Part shown: positions 50,444-62,634 of the stretch, piece after piece
How the letters are laid out: each line of letters starts with the position of its first letter
Position numbering within the stretch: the first letter of the stretch is position 1
Source: Silurus meridionalis
Taxonomy: Eukaryota > Chordata > Actinopteri > Siluriformes > Siluridae
DNA length: 64,000 bases
Reading direction: 5' to 3'
NCBI RefSeq assembly: GCF_014805685.1
Contig: NC_060892.1
Coordinates: forward strand, 25,201,560 to 25,265,559
Position numbers and translations under genes: made by a program
The notes under the pieces: model-generated
The model's database searches: none
Seen by the model: only the letters and a program-made list of their open reading frames with translations
What the model was told of the DNA's origin: nothing

Positions 50444-51754
50444 CAGAGGTAGAGCTGCATCTTTCTGGAGACAAACAAGGGAAAAGAAAGCAAGGAAACA
50501 AAAGGGAACCCTCTGTACCAATTTTTCTCTATTGAATCGTATTGCGTCGGCTCGAAATCGGCATCTCATTACGTGGGAATCGTATTGTATCGTGTCGGTG
50601 GCTGCTTCATGTGTATCTTTTAATTTGTACCATATTAGCTATGCTTTGTGAATCGCATCAGCCTCAGTTATGGAGATGCAACATCCCTAGTTTCCCACTG
50701 TATTCAGGTCTAATTTGAATCTCAGAACGAAATCTCATCAGGCCAATTGATTGATGCAAATATTCCAACCCCAATAAGGAATATTACCTTTATTCCAAAA
50801 AAGAAAAATAGCCACTTAATAAAGAGCAAAGCATATCCCATTTCCTTGAAATCCCTTCTTCGCATGTAGCAGCGATGTTAGGAAGCTGGGGTCAGAGCCC
50901 AGGATCAGCCATGATTCAGCTGGAGCATGAAGCATTAGGAGCTTTGCTCAAGGGCCCCCAAAGTGGCTATGCCTTGGCTTAAAACCCTGGCCTTCTAATC
51001 AGTAACACGGTGCCTTTACCACTGATTTATAACCTTCCATCTTGATGCTGTGTTGGCCTGCACCACCAAAATCTAAAGTTGTAGACCACTGTTGTCAGTG
51101 TGGGGAAAAATCTTTTACTTTTTTTTATAATTTTTTATTTTTGTGCCATGAGGTTCTTGTAGTCTTTGGATGTAGTGGCATGGAATTTTCCCTTTACTTA
51201 AACTAGGAGACCCGAACAACTGAAAAGCTCTGACCTCAACCCCATTCGAGACTGCACCTTCTTAACCCTACATCAGAAACCCGACTTTACTAACAGAAAT
51301 CGAAATCTTGAGGAGCATCTTCCCAGAAGACTCGAGGTTGTGCCTTTTTTCAAATGAATCGATGCATCTACAGTAGCTTCTGATCTAATCTCACTTCCCT
51401 CACCGAGCCAAGCCGTGAATCAGCTATGAAATGAGAGGCTGCGATGCAACTTGTTCACCATTTATTAAAAAACTAATTTCATTACTTAGCAGGTTTCTTT
51501 CTTTCGCTCTTTCTCTCTCCTCACTACACGCTCGTGACTCATGGTGCCAGAGGGCCGAAGCGTTCTTCTCCGGCGCACTATTTTCAAGTATTCAAATATT
51601 TATAAATATCGGGAACATCCTTCATTTAAAGTAGTTTGTAGTTTTCTACCTCGAGGCAAATTGCCCCGACCCAACACCACCTCACCCCACGCCACCCCAC
51701 CCCACCCCTCTGCTGAATCACAATCCTCCTAAAGTTTTTAGAGATTTAAGACGC
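50444..51754 (+). repeat. Tandem duplication, copy 1 (1.31 kb)
   Basis: Begins 'cagaggtagagctgcat' and ends 'gagatttaagacgc' before the next 'cagaggtag'. It contains an inverted SINE (about 50862-51030), a Tc1-relic piece (about 51225-51340, with Asp-Leu-Asn-Pro-Ile readable) and a C-rich 'accacctcaccccacgccac' segment. No cellular gene seen. Confidence 0.95.
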
Positions 51755-53070
51755 CAGAGGTAGAGCTGCATCTTTCTGGAGACAAACAAGGAAAAGAAAG
51801 CAAGGAAACAAAAGGGAACCCTCTGTACCAATTTTTCTCTATTGAATCGTATTGCGTCGGCTCGAAATCGGCATCTCATTACGTGGGAATCGTATTGTAT
51901 CGTGTCGGTGGCTGCTTCATGTGTATCTTTTAATTTGTACCATATTAGCTATGCTTTGTGAATCGCATCAGCCTCAGTTATGGAGATGCAACATCCCTAG
52001 TTTCCCACTGTATTCAGGTCTAATTTGAATCTCAGAACGAAATCTCATCAGGCCAATTGATTGATGCAAATATTCCAACCCCAATAAGGAATATTACCTT
52101 TATTCCAAAAAAGAAAAATAGCCACTTAATAAAGAGCAAAGCATATCCCATTTCCTTGAAATCCCTTCTTCGCATGTAGCAGCGATGTTAGGAAGCTGGG
52201 GTCAGAGCCCAGGATCAGCCATGATTCAGCTGGAGCATGAAGCATTAGGAGCTTTGCTCAAGGGCCCCCAAAGTGGCTATGCCTTGGCTTAAAACCCTGG
52301 CCTTCTAATCAGTAACACGGTGCCTTTACCACTGATTTATAACCTTCCATCTTGATGCTGTGTTGGCCTGCACCACCAAAATCTAAAGTTGTAGACCACT
52401 GTTGTCAGTGTGGGGAAAAAATCTTTTTACTTTTTTTTTTTATAATTTTTTTATTTTTGTGCCATGAGGTTCTTGTAGTCTTTGGATGTAGTGGCATGGA
52501 ATTTTCCCTTTACTTAAACTAGGAGACCCGAACAACTGAAAAGCTCTGACCTCAACCCCATTCGAGACTGCACCTTCTTAACCCTACATCAGAAACCCGA
52601 CTTTACTAACAGAAATCGAAATCTTGAGGAGCATCTTCCCAGAAGACTCGAGGTTGTGCCTTTTTTCAAATGAATCGATGCATCTACAGTAGCTTCTGAT
52701 CTAATCTCACTTCCCTCACCGAGCCAAGCAGTGAATCAGCTATGAAATGAGAGGCTGCGATGCAACTTGTTCACCATTTATTAAAAAACTAATTTCATTA
52801 CTTAGCAGGTTTCTTTCTTTCGCTCTTTCTCTCTCCTCACTACACGCTCGTGACTCATGGTGCCAGAGGGCCGAAGCGTTCTTCTCCGGCGCACTATTTT
52901 CAAGTATTCAAATATTTATAAATATCGGGAACATCCTTCATTTAAAGTAGTTTGTAGTTTTCTACCTCGAGGCAAATTGCCCCGACCCAACACCACCTCA
53001 CCCCACGCCACCCCACCCCACCCCTCTGCTGAATCACAATCCTCCTAAAGTTTTTAGAGATTTAAGACGC
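51755..53070 (+). repeat. Tandem duplication, copy 2 (1.32 kb)
   Basis: Nearly identical to the preceding 1311 bp. Differences seen by eye: a one-base loss in 'caagggaaaag', longer A and T runs near 52415-52450, and one substitution ('gccgtgaat' to 'gcagtgaat'). It carries its own copy of the inverted SINE (about 52175-52345) and relic piece. Confidence 0.95.
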
Positions 53071-53270
53071 CAGAAAAATGAAGCCTGATTCATACACACA
53101 AGGGATTTAAAGGACCTTCATTCACAAAACAACTTTCAATTTTGTTTCTATACTGTTTTTCCTCAATGCACTTTACAGAATGTAAGAATATAGAATCATA
53201 TTCAGTTTTATAAAAAAAACTCTCTTAGATGGTATGAGGAAGAAACCTTAAGAGGAACCAGAGTCTTGGA

Positions 53271-54315
53271 GGAACCCATCCCCATCTGGGTGACACCAAG
53301 GGTGTGGTTATAACCCTAGAAGTGTATGCAGATACTACCAGGCTTTGATGATGTAGGTACTTTCCAAGCCTTGGTGATGCAGGTACTACCAGCTTCTGGG
53401 TATAGAAGTACTTCCAAGCCTTGATGTAGATTCTACGAGGCTTTGGTGATGCAGGTACTTCCAGGCCTTGATAAAGTAATTATTTCCAGACCTCTGATCT
53501 TCAACGTAATTTACTTATTTTTAAATGAGTAAATGATGAGCAGTCCTGGGGCAACTGTGGCAAGAAGAAACTCCCTTAAATGGCATGAGGCTGAAACCTA
53601 AAGGGGAACCCATCCCCATCTGGGTGACACCAAGGGTGTGGTTATAACCCTAGAAGTGTATGCAGATACTACCAGGCTTTGATGATGTAGGTACTTTCCA
53701 AGCCTTGGTGATGCAGGTACTACCAGCTTCTGGGTATAGAAGTACTTCCAAGCCTTGATGTAGATTCTACGAGGCTTTGGTGATGCAGGTACTTCCAGGC
53801 CTTGATAAAGTAATTATTTCCAGACCTCTGATCTTCAACGTAATTTACTTATTTTTAAATGAGTAAATGATGAGCAGTCCTGGGGCAACTGTGGCAAGAA
53901 GAAACTCCCTTAAATGGCATGAGGCAGAAACCTATAGGGGAACCAATCCTCATCTGGTTGACACCAAGGGTGGGATTATAACCTGGATGGTTATGTAGAT
54001 ACTACCAGGCCTTTATTATGTAGTTACTTCCAGGCCTCAATGATGCAGATACTACCAGTTACTGTTTATGGAGCTACTTTCAGGCCATGGTGATGTAGAT
54101 TCCACCAAGCTTTGGTGATTGCAGATACTTTCAGGCCCTGATAAAGTAATTTATTTCCTGACCCTGGTAACGTAGGAGCTTTACACAATGTAAGAATTAT
54201 ATAAACAAATTCACTTATTTAAATGTATGCATATTTACCCCCAGCCTTCGGCAATTGCGGCAAGGAAAAGCTCCCTTAGATGTGTAAGGAAATAAAAGGG
54301 AACCTTGAGAGGAAC
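53271..54315 (+). repeat. 334-bp tandem repeat, three units
   Basis: Units start at 53271, 53605 and 53939 ('ggaaccca' / 'ggaaccaa'). Units 1 and 2 are almost identical; unit 3 is diverged. Inside each unit is a finer imperfect repeat: 'gatgtaggtactttccaagc', 'gatgcaggtactaccag', 'gatgcaggtacttccag'. Related 'gaggaacc' sequence recurs near 54316 and, inverted, near 58480-58560. Confidence 0.9.
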
Positions 54316-54772
54316 CAGACTCATCTGGGTGAGACAAAGGTGTTATTCTAAATCATTTAAAACATAACAAACATCGCAGAGTGAGAAATATCATGAGCAC
54401 CATCAGTGTGTGATTTTATGAGTAACGTTGTTTCTGTGGTTAGTAGTGGAACCGGAAGCTCCATAAATCCGCTCGACGTCTGTTTCTCCATTATGTTCCA
54501 TGATGAAGAAAACCGCATTTGTAAAAGGTTCACTTAAGAGGTTGTTCATCTGCTTTCATCTGCTTTGATGCCTCATTCATAAACCGTTTGAGTCCCCGGT
54601 TTGTGATCTCATCTCCTCTAATCTGGTCATTTAGTAATGGATTGAACTCCTTCAGCCCATGTTTTTGGAGTGGTTCAGGATTCATCTGCATTTGGTTTTC
54701 GTTAAAACTGTCGTAACTTGAATTTATCTTTGTAGAATACTTTACGGGACAAACTATGCATTGTACTGTATA
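54316..54772. other. Intergenic left of DD37E copy C
   Basis: The minus-strand frame ending at 54530 begins inside the transposon and continues about 80 codons outside it. No motif recognised, so not called a gene. Confidence 0.4.
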
Positions 54773-56326
54773 CAGGGAGTGCAGAATTATTAGGCAAATG
54801 AGTATTTTGACCACATCATCCTCGTTATGCATGTTGTCTTACTCCAAGCTGTATAGGCTGGAAAGCCTACTACCAATTAAGCATATTAGGTGATGTGCAT
54901 CTCTGTAATGAGAAGGGTGTGGTCTAATGACATCAACACCCTATATCAGGTGTGCATAATTATTAGGCAACTTCCTTTCCTTTGGCAAAATGGGTCAAAA
55001 GAAGGACTTGACAGGCTCAGAAAAGTCAAAAATAGTGAGATATATTGCAGAGGATGCAGCAGTCTTAAAATAGCCAAGCTTCTGAGCGTGATCATCGAAC
55101 AATCAAGCGTTTCATTCAAAATAGTCGACAGGGTCACAAGAAGCGTGTGGAAAAACCAAGGCGCAAAATAACTGCCCGTGAACTGAGAAAAGTCAAGCGT
55201 GCAGCTGCCAAGATGCCACTTGCCACCAGTTTGGCCATATTTCAGAGCTGCAACATCACTGGGTGCCCAAAAGCACAAGGTGTGCAATACTCAGAGACAT
55301 GGCCAAGGTAAGAAAGGCAGAAAGTCGACCACCACTGAACAAGACACACAAGCTGAAACGTCAAGACTGGGCCAAGAAATATCTCAAGACTGATTTTCTA
55401 AGGTTTTATGGACTGATGAAATGAGAGTGAGTCTTGATGGGCCAGATGGATGGGCCCGTGGCTGGATTGGTAAAGGGCAGAGAGCTCCAGTCCGACTCAG
55501 GCGCCAGCAAGGTGGAGGTGGAGTACTGGTTTGGGCTGGTATCATCAAAGATGAGCTTGTGGGGCCTTTTCGGGTTGAGGATGGAGTCAAGCTGAACTCC
55601 CAGTCCTACTGCCAGTTTCTGGAAGACACCTTCTTCAAGCAGTGGTACAGGAAGAAGTCTGCATCCTTCAAGAAAAACATGATTTTCATGCAGGACAATG
55701 CTCCATCACACACGTCCAAGTACTCCACAGCGTGGCTGGCAAGAAAGGGTATAAAGAAGAAAATCTAATGATATGGCCTCCTTGTTCACCTGATCTGAAC
55801 CCCATTGAGAACCTGTGGTCCATCATCAAATGTGCGATTTACAAGGAGGAAAACAGTACACCTCTCTGAACAGTGTCTGGGAGGCTGTGGTTGCTGCTGC
55901 ACGCAATGTTGATGGTGAACAGATCAAAACACTGACAGAATCCATGGATGGCAGGCTTTTGAGTGTCCTTGCAAAGAAAGGTGGCTATATTGGTCACTGA
56001 TTTGTTTTGTTTGGTTTTGAATGTCAGAAATGTATATTTGTGAATGTTGAGATGTTATATTGGTTTCACTGGTAAAAATAAATAATTGAAATGGGTATGA
56101 ATTTGTTTTTTGTTAAGTTGCCTAATAATTATGCACAGTAATAGTCACCTGCACACACAGATATCCCCCTAAAATAGCTAAAACTAAAAACTACTTCCAA
56201 AAATATTCAGCTTTGATATTAATGAGTTTTTTGTGTTCATTGAGAACATGGTTGTTGTTCAAATTAAATCCTCAAATAAAATTAATCCTCAAAAATACAA
56301 CTTGCCTAATAATTCTGCACTCCCTG
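54773..56326 (+). mobile_element. DD37E Tc1-like transposon, copy C, full length
   Basis: 1554 bp flanked by TA (54771-54772 and 56327-56328). Outer terminal repeats as in copy B. Inner 22-bp repeats at 54952-54973 and 56115-56136 (inverted). Same family and layout as copy B, on the opposite strand. Confidence 0.93.
54990..56000 (+). pseudogene. Tc1-like transposase of copy C, several frameshifts
   Basis: ATG at 54990. One-base losses relative to copy B near 55055, 55085 and 55398, and two more near 55760 and 55850 that are shared with copy A. The blocks for the DNA-binding region, Trp-Thr-Asp-Glu, Gln-Asp-Asn-Ala and Asn-Pro-Ile-Glu are all present but in different frames. Not functional. 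Confidence 0.88.
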
Positions 56327-56469
56327 TATAGAGGACAAAAGGCTTTGCCCAATCTCTGCTTGTTCAAAACAATGAAAAACGCAACAAAGAAGACCCAGAA
56401 CTGTGGAGCAGCTAGAATCATGCATCAGGCACACACACACACAGGTGAACATTCTTCTCCCAAAACCTT

Positions 56470-56700
56470 AGTGAATGCTCTCCTAGTTGCAGCGTGATGC
56501 GACAAATCAAATTCAAAGTTTTTTTTTTTTTCCTTTTCCTGAAAATGATTAATGGTTCAAAAACAATCAATATTTATTTATTTTATTTTTTTGGTTAATA
56601 GTGAATAGAATATGGATTTGAGATTTGCAAATCATTGCATTCTGTTTAATTTATTTTACACAACTTTTTTGGAATTGGGGTTGTAATAAGTTTCTCAGAA
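56470..56700 (+). repeat. Dispersed repeat, 3' end
   Basis: 'gcaaatcattgcattctgtt', 'taatttattttacacaactt' and 'ttttggaattggggttgta' form the end of a repeat common in fish genomes, from memory. I cannot name the family safely. Confidence 0.5.
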
Positions 56701-56808
56701 TGACAGCTGGCGCTGAATTATGCTTCATCTGATCAGCAGAGCACAAAACCCAGGACAGAAAAGGGTTAAATCTTCTCAGGCTAAATAGCTGTCAGAGTAC
56801 TTGTAGAG

Positions 56809-56810
<2 letters not shown>

Positions 56811-56846
<36 letters not shown>
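56811..56846. repeat. (GT)n microsatellite
   Basis: About 17 perfect units. Confidence 0.95.
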
Positions 56847-59567
56847 GGACGCATGAAATATTGCACCGGCCTCTCCGCTGCAGGGGCAGAACGGTGTAAT
56901 TGAAACCTTTACGAGAAAGAGGAGGTGCAGCCGAGCATGGTGGGGAAGTGGGCGGGGCCAAAAGACAAATCTATAATTGATTGTAATTGTGGGATTGTGG
57001 TTGATGCGAAGATAAAACCTGAACACGCGTCTTTCATTTTCAATAACGGCCCAATGACGCAGCAGATCTGCAATCGATTTAATGCCTTGCTAGATCTCTC
57101 TCTCTCTCTCTCGCTCTCTCACTGTCTTTCTCATTTACGTTTTCTGTTTTCTGTTAAATTGCCTATTTTTCACTCTGTTTACCTTCCCACTCGCTTTTTC
57201 AATTTTCAGAAATTACTTTATTTGTAAGGTTTAATGCTCACTCACTCAACCACATTGTATCTGTCATTTTCTTTCTGTTTACATGTTCTTTTATCCCTAT
57301 TCAACTTTTCTTTCTTTCTGTATTAACCTCTTTCCTTTAGCCCCCTCTGTCTGTTCCTCTTTCTGTTCCTCTCTCTCTTTTTCTCTCACTCAAATTTCAG
57401 GTAGAAATTATTCATTTGCAAGGTATACATTCTTGCTTACCCTCTCCTTTTCCTCTTTTTATCCCTCTCTCTCACTGTACCTCAATCATGTTCTTTTTCT
57501 GTTCAACTTTCAATTAGAAAGCAAGGTGCATTATTTGCAAGGTGTCATGCTCGCGCCCTCTCTCGCACTTTCTCTTTTTCTCTCTCAGTAACTGTTTTAT
57601 GTTCATATTTTTTCACTTCCTTTTCCCTTTTTTCCCCTCCTCCTTCTCTATTCCCCCTCGCTCTGCTTATTATTTATAATTTAAAAGAACCATGAAGAAA
57701 TGTCATTCATCTTTAAATGCATACACTTAACAGCTTCATCACAATTGCTCAGATGTTTAAAACAAACAGGATTAATGAGGCAAATAATAATCCAAGTTAT
57801 TTATATGCAGTGAACTTCTACCTGCAAACAAACTGCAGCTCTGTTTTCTCCTTCGACCAAAACAAGTTAATTTTATTTACTTTTGTGAGCCAAAGGCCAA
57901 TATTTAATCAGAAATAAAACAATGTAAATTTTTGTTTCCAGAGTGTAGGTTCAATAAGGTTTGGTGTAGAAGCGAATCGGTTTATTAGTATCTGAAAACG
58001 TTCAGCTGTGATATAGAATAAATAAAAGTGAGAATAAACTAGCAGTTTGCGAGCAATGAGGTTTAATAGAGTGTGATGTTGGGAAATGGAGTTTTATTTT
58101 TTTATTTTTTTTATCTCTAATCAAAGATATCTAATTAATTAAAAAAAATTTCCAAACACATAAATTGTACATGGATTTTTTTTTTTTTTACAAATTACTG
58201 GTGTTTATGCCAAAATCCTATATTTTAGTTTTTTTTAATTATTTTTTAAAATGTAGTTTTTAAGCCCATTATGGTTCCACAAGAACCTCTTAAAGATCCA
58301 TTCAAGTTACTGAGCCACTTAAGAACTTTCAGGATGGTTTTGGACTGGAATTAATTTGAACAATTCTGTGGTTCAGGACCACAGGTTGCATGGACAGTTC
58401 TGCATTTCAGCACCAGACACTGAACAGCACCCCAACAATGATTGGAACTGTAATGAACAATCAGGGATGAGGAGGAGGAGGTTCCCTTTTTTAAATCTGG
58501 TTCCTCTCTAGGTTTCATCCTCATGCCATCTCGGGTAGGTTTTCCTCACCACAGCCATCACCGGGTCGCTCATTAAGAAAATACCAGGAAGCAACAAACG
58601 TATGGGTGCTTAACTTGCACGTTCTTTTATACAATTTGATGATTAATACAATAGTCAATTCTACTCAATTATACAAATTGAAGACGCTGTGCATGAAATA
58701 ACAGCTGACATCGACTTGCTAGATTTGAGGAAACCTTTAACACACACTAACACACCAGTGTACTGTACTATGTGTATTTGTGCCATTTGCACACCAGCAT
58801 GTAGAGATGGCCCTGAAGTTAGGCTTCATTAAAGTTTTATTCCTGCCCCATTAGCGGCGCATTATGGCTGGCGCTTGATGATGTGCAGGTGCCTCTGCTT
58901 GCCGGATTGATGTGTGATCTGAACGGGGGAACAAAAGCGGCAATCAGGGAACACGAGGTGACATTGCATTTTCATTAAACTCTATTGTCGGCGTGTCAGA
59001 CAGTGTCGTCCTTCGCTCGCGTGTGTCTGATTAAAGCAGCATACGGTGACTGGCTTCGAGCGTAATATGAAGTGTGTGTGTGGAACCTTGGTAAGCTGGT
59101 CCAAGTATTTAAAAAAAAAAAAAAAAAGATTGGATTTGACTGCATTGAAATTTTGTGAGAGTTACAAATAGCTTTGTTGGTAAATAAGTGAAGTTTATTA
59201 TGAATATTTGAGTTTTTTTTTTTTTTTTGCTCAATTATTCATTCTCCGTTCATTTCTTGAAATATTCCTTCATTTATTTAATCATTAGTTTATTGATTAA
59301 ATGTATCCCTTAATTTACTATTTATTATTTGAATTTATCCCCCTGTTCACTGATTTGTTTATATAGTAAATGTATCTTGACATTCACATTTTTTTATTTA
59401 TTTATTTATCAAATGTATCCCTTTTGTTTACCTATTTATTCATTTTCCAAATATAATCCCTTCGTTCACTTTATTTATTCGATTATTTATTCACTTGTTT
59501 ATTAGATGTATTAATTTGCTTTTTTATTCATTTAGTCATGTATTTGTTTATGCTCTGTATATACTGA
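56847..59567. other. Intergenic, pyrimidine-rich then A/T-rich
   Basis: 57090-57660 is strongly pyrimidine-rich with repeated 'gaaattatt.atttgcaaggt' type blocks near 57210, 57405 and 57525, suggesting an old tandem of about 120-195 bp. 58260-58370 and 58440-58560 hold repeat fragments ('ctctaggtttcatcctcatg'). 58850-59080 is a GC-balanced island. 59330-59520 is rich in ttta. No gene supported. Confidence 0.4.
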
Positions 59568-59816
59568 ATATGGCCAAAAGTATTGGCACCTGACTTTTCC
59601 AGCCATATGCGTTTTTATTTTTCGTGTCTTTTTTTTCTCTCTCTCTCTCTCCCCCACAACCTGCTCTTCCTGCTCTAGAGCTCTAAACCTCAACCCTACT
59701 GACCACTTTTGGGCTGTGTGCCTGTGGTGCTGTCGGCGTTCTGGTTCCAGATGGGATGTTCGACGAGAACATGAACATCTTGCAATGAGGTGTCCAAAAA
59801 CATTTGCCCATATAGT
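59568..59816 (+). mobile_element. Tc1-derived relic element
   Basis: 'atggccaaaagtattggcac', 'ttttccagccatatgcg', then at about 59686-59721 a frame reading Asn-Leu-Asn-Pro-Thr-Asp-His-Phe-Trp, a clear corruption of the Tc1 catalytic Glu block, then 'aaaaacatttgcccatatag'. Confidence 0.75.
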
Positions 59817-59818
59817 AT

Positions 59819-59849
<31 letters not shown>

Positions 59850-59852
59850 TTT
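59814..59852. repeat. (ATTT)n microsatellite
   Basis: About nine units, starting at the right end of the relic element. Confidence 0.9.
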
Positions 59853-61427
59853 TGTCAATCCAGCAAAGTATGAATTCTTTACCAAGTCAGAAGTCCAGGG
59901 AGTGAAATTTGCTTTTGATCAAATGTATATTTATCCATAGGAATTTTTTAAAAATGTATACAAATGAACTGCTAAAAAGAAATTGTATCTGTTCAAAACC
60001 ATACACAATCACAATACATGGTGTGACTGGTTGTTCAAGCCGGCCTGATCTTCAGAGCAAATAGGAGCTCGAATAAACCTCGCCGAAAGCATTAAACGAT
60101 AACGGGAAGTGTGTGCGGTGTGGAGGACACGGGGCTTTTCTGTGGTAATTCCGCTCTGCATTAGGGGTTGAGGAGTCAGCACTTAGTCACACAAGCCACG
60201 ATGATCAGCAGACTCTAGACAACAACCCAGAACGCCCACGTTCACACACACACACACACACCCAACACTCCTGCAAGCAGGTTGAACACAATAGGCCAAC
60301 TTCCTGTCGGATACAGTCTGTATGTAGTCCTCTCGAAACAATGTTCTGCATGTGCATATATAGCAACATGGGTTGCTACATGGTGCTGAAAGTGTGTGTG
60401 CATGCACATATTTATCTGCTTGTACCAGGTTGTTTATCGTTGCACATCAGTGTTTAGGTGAAGTTGCATCGCACTGCAAAACTGACGATTTTTCCCAAAA
60501 AATTTAATGTAAAAACTTCAAATATCTGCACCCCATCTAAGGAAAGTCCTGAGAGCTACACAACATACTGTGACCTTTAAAGTAAATCAATAACATGATA
60601 AATCTGCATTTTGTTATAGGAGCTATGCATTTTATTCGGACGACCTTTACACCTGATTATTCAGGCATGCAATAAACAACGCAATGAGTACAATCATTCG
60701 GATAAAGGTCTGAAAGGGTCTTTGGGCTGATCGGGTTGCTTCGAGTTAGGTCTTTTACACGTAAGACTTTCTCTTGAGCGAATAGGAAGACTGCATTTTA
60801 ACAGTCTGGGCTCATTAACGCCTTCAGAAGTTGTTTGTGAACAGTTTGATATGTCATCCGTAAATGGCAAGGTTAAATCTATCATACAAAGAAGTAGCCA
60901 TGCGTGAACATGATCCAGAAATGCCCCATCCTCTTTGAGCCAAAGCTCATTTAAATAGCATTTCAACTTCTATTTGTGCAACATGTCCTCCAGACTATAG
61001 AAAGGAGAGGGACCACTTCTCAGCGCTCAGTTCAAAAACCCACATCTCTGATAGCATGGCAGTGCATTAGTGTCTGTGGAACAGGCAGCTTGCACATTCG
61101 GAAAGGCTCAATCAATGCTATATACAGGTTATAGAGACTGCACACTGCATCTATTACAATATTACAAACAGAACTGTTAAGCAGTTCCCAAAACCTCAGC
61201 AATTTCCAGATGTATACAGACGGAAGACTTGATGCCATCTCCATCAAAATAGCATGACTGAGGAGACCAGTTGCTAATGTTTTGGGAGAGCAGTGCAGTC
61301 CCATGTGTGTTTGATACTGGATTCTGGCTGCTCAACAATTTTGGGTGTTCTTTGTTGTATTTTTTTGTTTCATGATGCACCCAATGTTTACAAACAGTAA
61401 AGGGTCTGTACTGCAGGCAGGCTATTT
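59853..61427. other. Intergenic, nothing recognised
   Basis: A short (ca)n lies at about 60242-60261. No gene supported. Confidence 0.35.
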
Positions 61428-61632
61428 CAGCACTCGGACTCTTCTACAATAAAGTCTATCTTCATGGAGCTTGCTTTGAGCACAGGGTGGTATCATGGAA
61501 TAGGTTTGGGTCTTCAAGATCAAGCAATGTCTTTGGATGTGGTACATCCTGTACAACTGTGTGCCTCCAATTGTTTGATACCAAATAGCAGGGAAAGTCG
61601 GGTGGCCCAATACATTTGTCTATAAAGTGTAA
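61428..61632 (-). mobile_element. Tc1-derived relic element
   Basis: 'ctatcttcatggagcttgct', 'atcctgtacaactgtgtgcc', 'agggaaagtcgggtggccca' and 'tttgtctataaagtgtaa'. Confidence 0.7.
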
Positions 61633-62634
61633 TGGATTATATTATATATAAAAACGTCATCAGAACATCAACGCAATTAGGAATAAACACTGTTTTTCTT
61701 AATCCTAATTTAGAAGTGACTCTAAGTGACTAATTAAACACCGCCCTGGAGCTTGTGATTTGATTGGATTGGATTCGGTGCCATGCACACCCATTTGAAT
61801 GCGCTACTCGAATCCCACTTTCAGTTCACTTATAGTATCAACCGTCTGTCCAGCTCGGTGACCTTAATGGAGCACCGTCTATAAGGAAAAGCTCAGAAAA
61901 CGACGAGTGAAAATGTCAGGCTCTTGGCTCTTAGGCAAACAATAAAGCTTTTGAAATGTCGGTAATTACTGTGTCCGGAGCGGGACTGCTGGGTTATAAT
62001 GACAGCAAAATGAAGAGGAACAGTGAGAGTAATTACTTCAACAGACTCCTAGTGTGTGTGTGTGTGTGCGCTCACTGACATCGCGGTCCACGTTGTCCTT
62101 ATTTCTAATAAGCTGTTTGCGAAGAGCTTATCAAACCCAAAGCCATTTCCTTCCTGCCTCCCATGAGCGAGACGCAGGGGCTCATTTAGCACGGGACGTA
62201 TGTATGAGCCGGTAATGAAGCCGCTTTATTAACACGGCTAATAAACAGGCTCGGCACAGGATTGATGCTTCCCGCCGAAATGTCGGAAATGCGATTCGTC
62301 TCGAGTGCGTGAAGATCCTGCGAATCCATATTGTCGGTGGTAAAAAGCAAGGCTTTCTGATGCAATGCGATTATTGGCCCTAATGGACATGGTGTTATTT
62401 AATAAATAACAATACAAAAAAAAAAAGCTGCAGCGGTGTACACGCGATGCGCAGAAGTAATCGGTGTAGCGTTACAAATCGTTCTGGTTCGTCGAGAAGA
62501 GACACGTTGTAGCACGACCTTCCCTGTGCAAAGCAATAAACTCCAAATTAGCCAATAAAGCTCAAGAATGAATAAGGGAAGGAGGAGGAAATCCCAGACT
62601 CGGATTCTCTCAATCGTACCTGGAAACTACACTG
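61633..62634. other. Intergenic with candidate conserved non-coding island
   Basis: 62090-62350 is non-repetitive, GC-balanced and rich in 'taat'/'atta' cores. The rest holds nothing I recognise. Confidence 0.3.

Noticed and set aside
51431..52950. Identical 67-codon and 63-codon frames in both duplicated copies
   Set aside because: Identity follows from the recent duplication, so it is not evidence of selection. No motif seen.
54530..54832. 100-codon minus-strand frame running out of the DD37E element
   Set aside because: Its start lies in the transposon end, and the rest has no recognisable motif. Likely chance reading.
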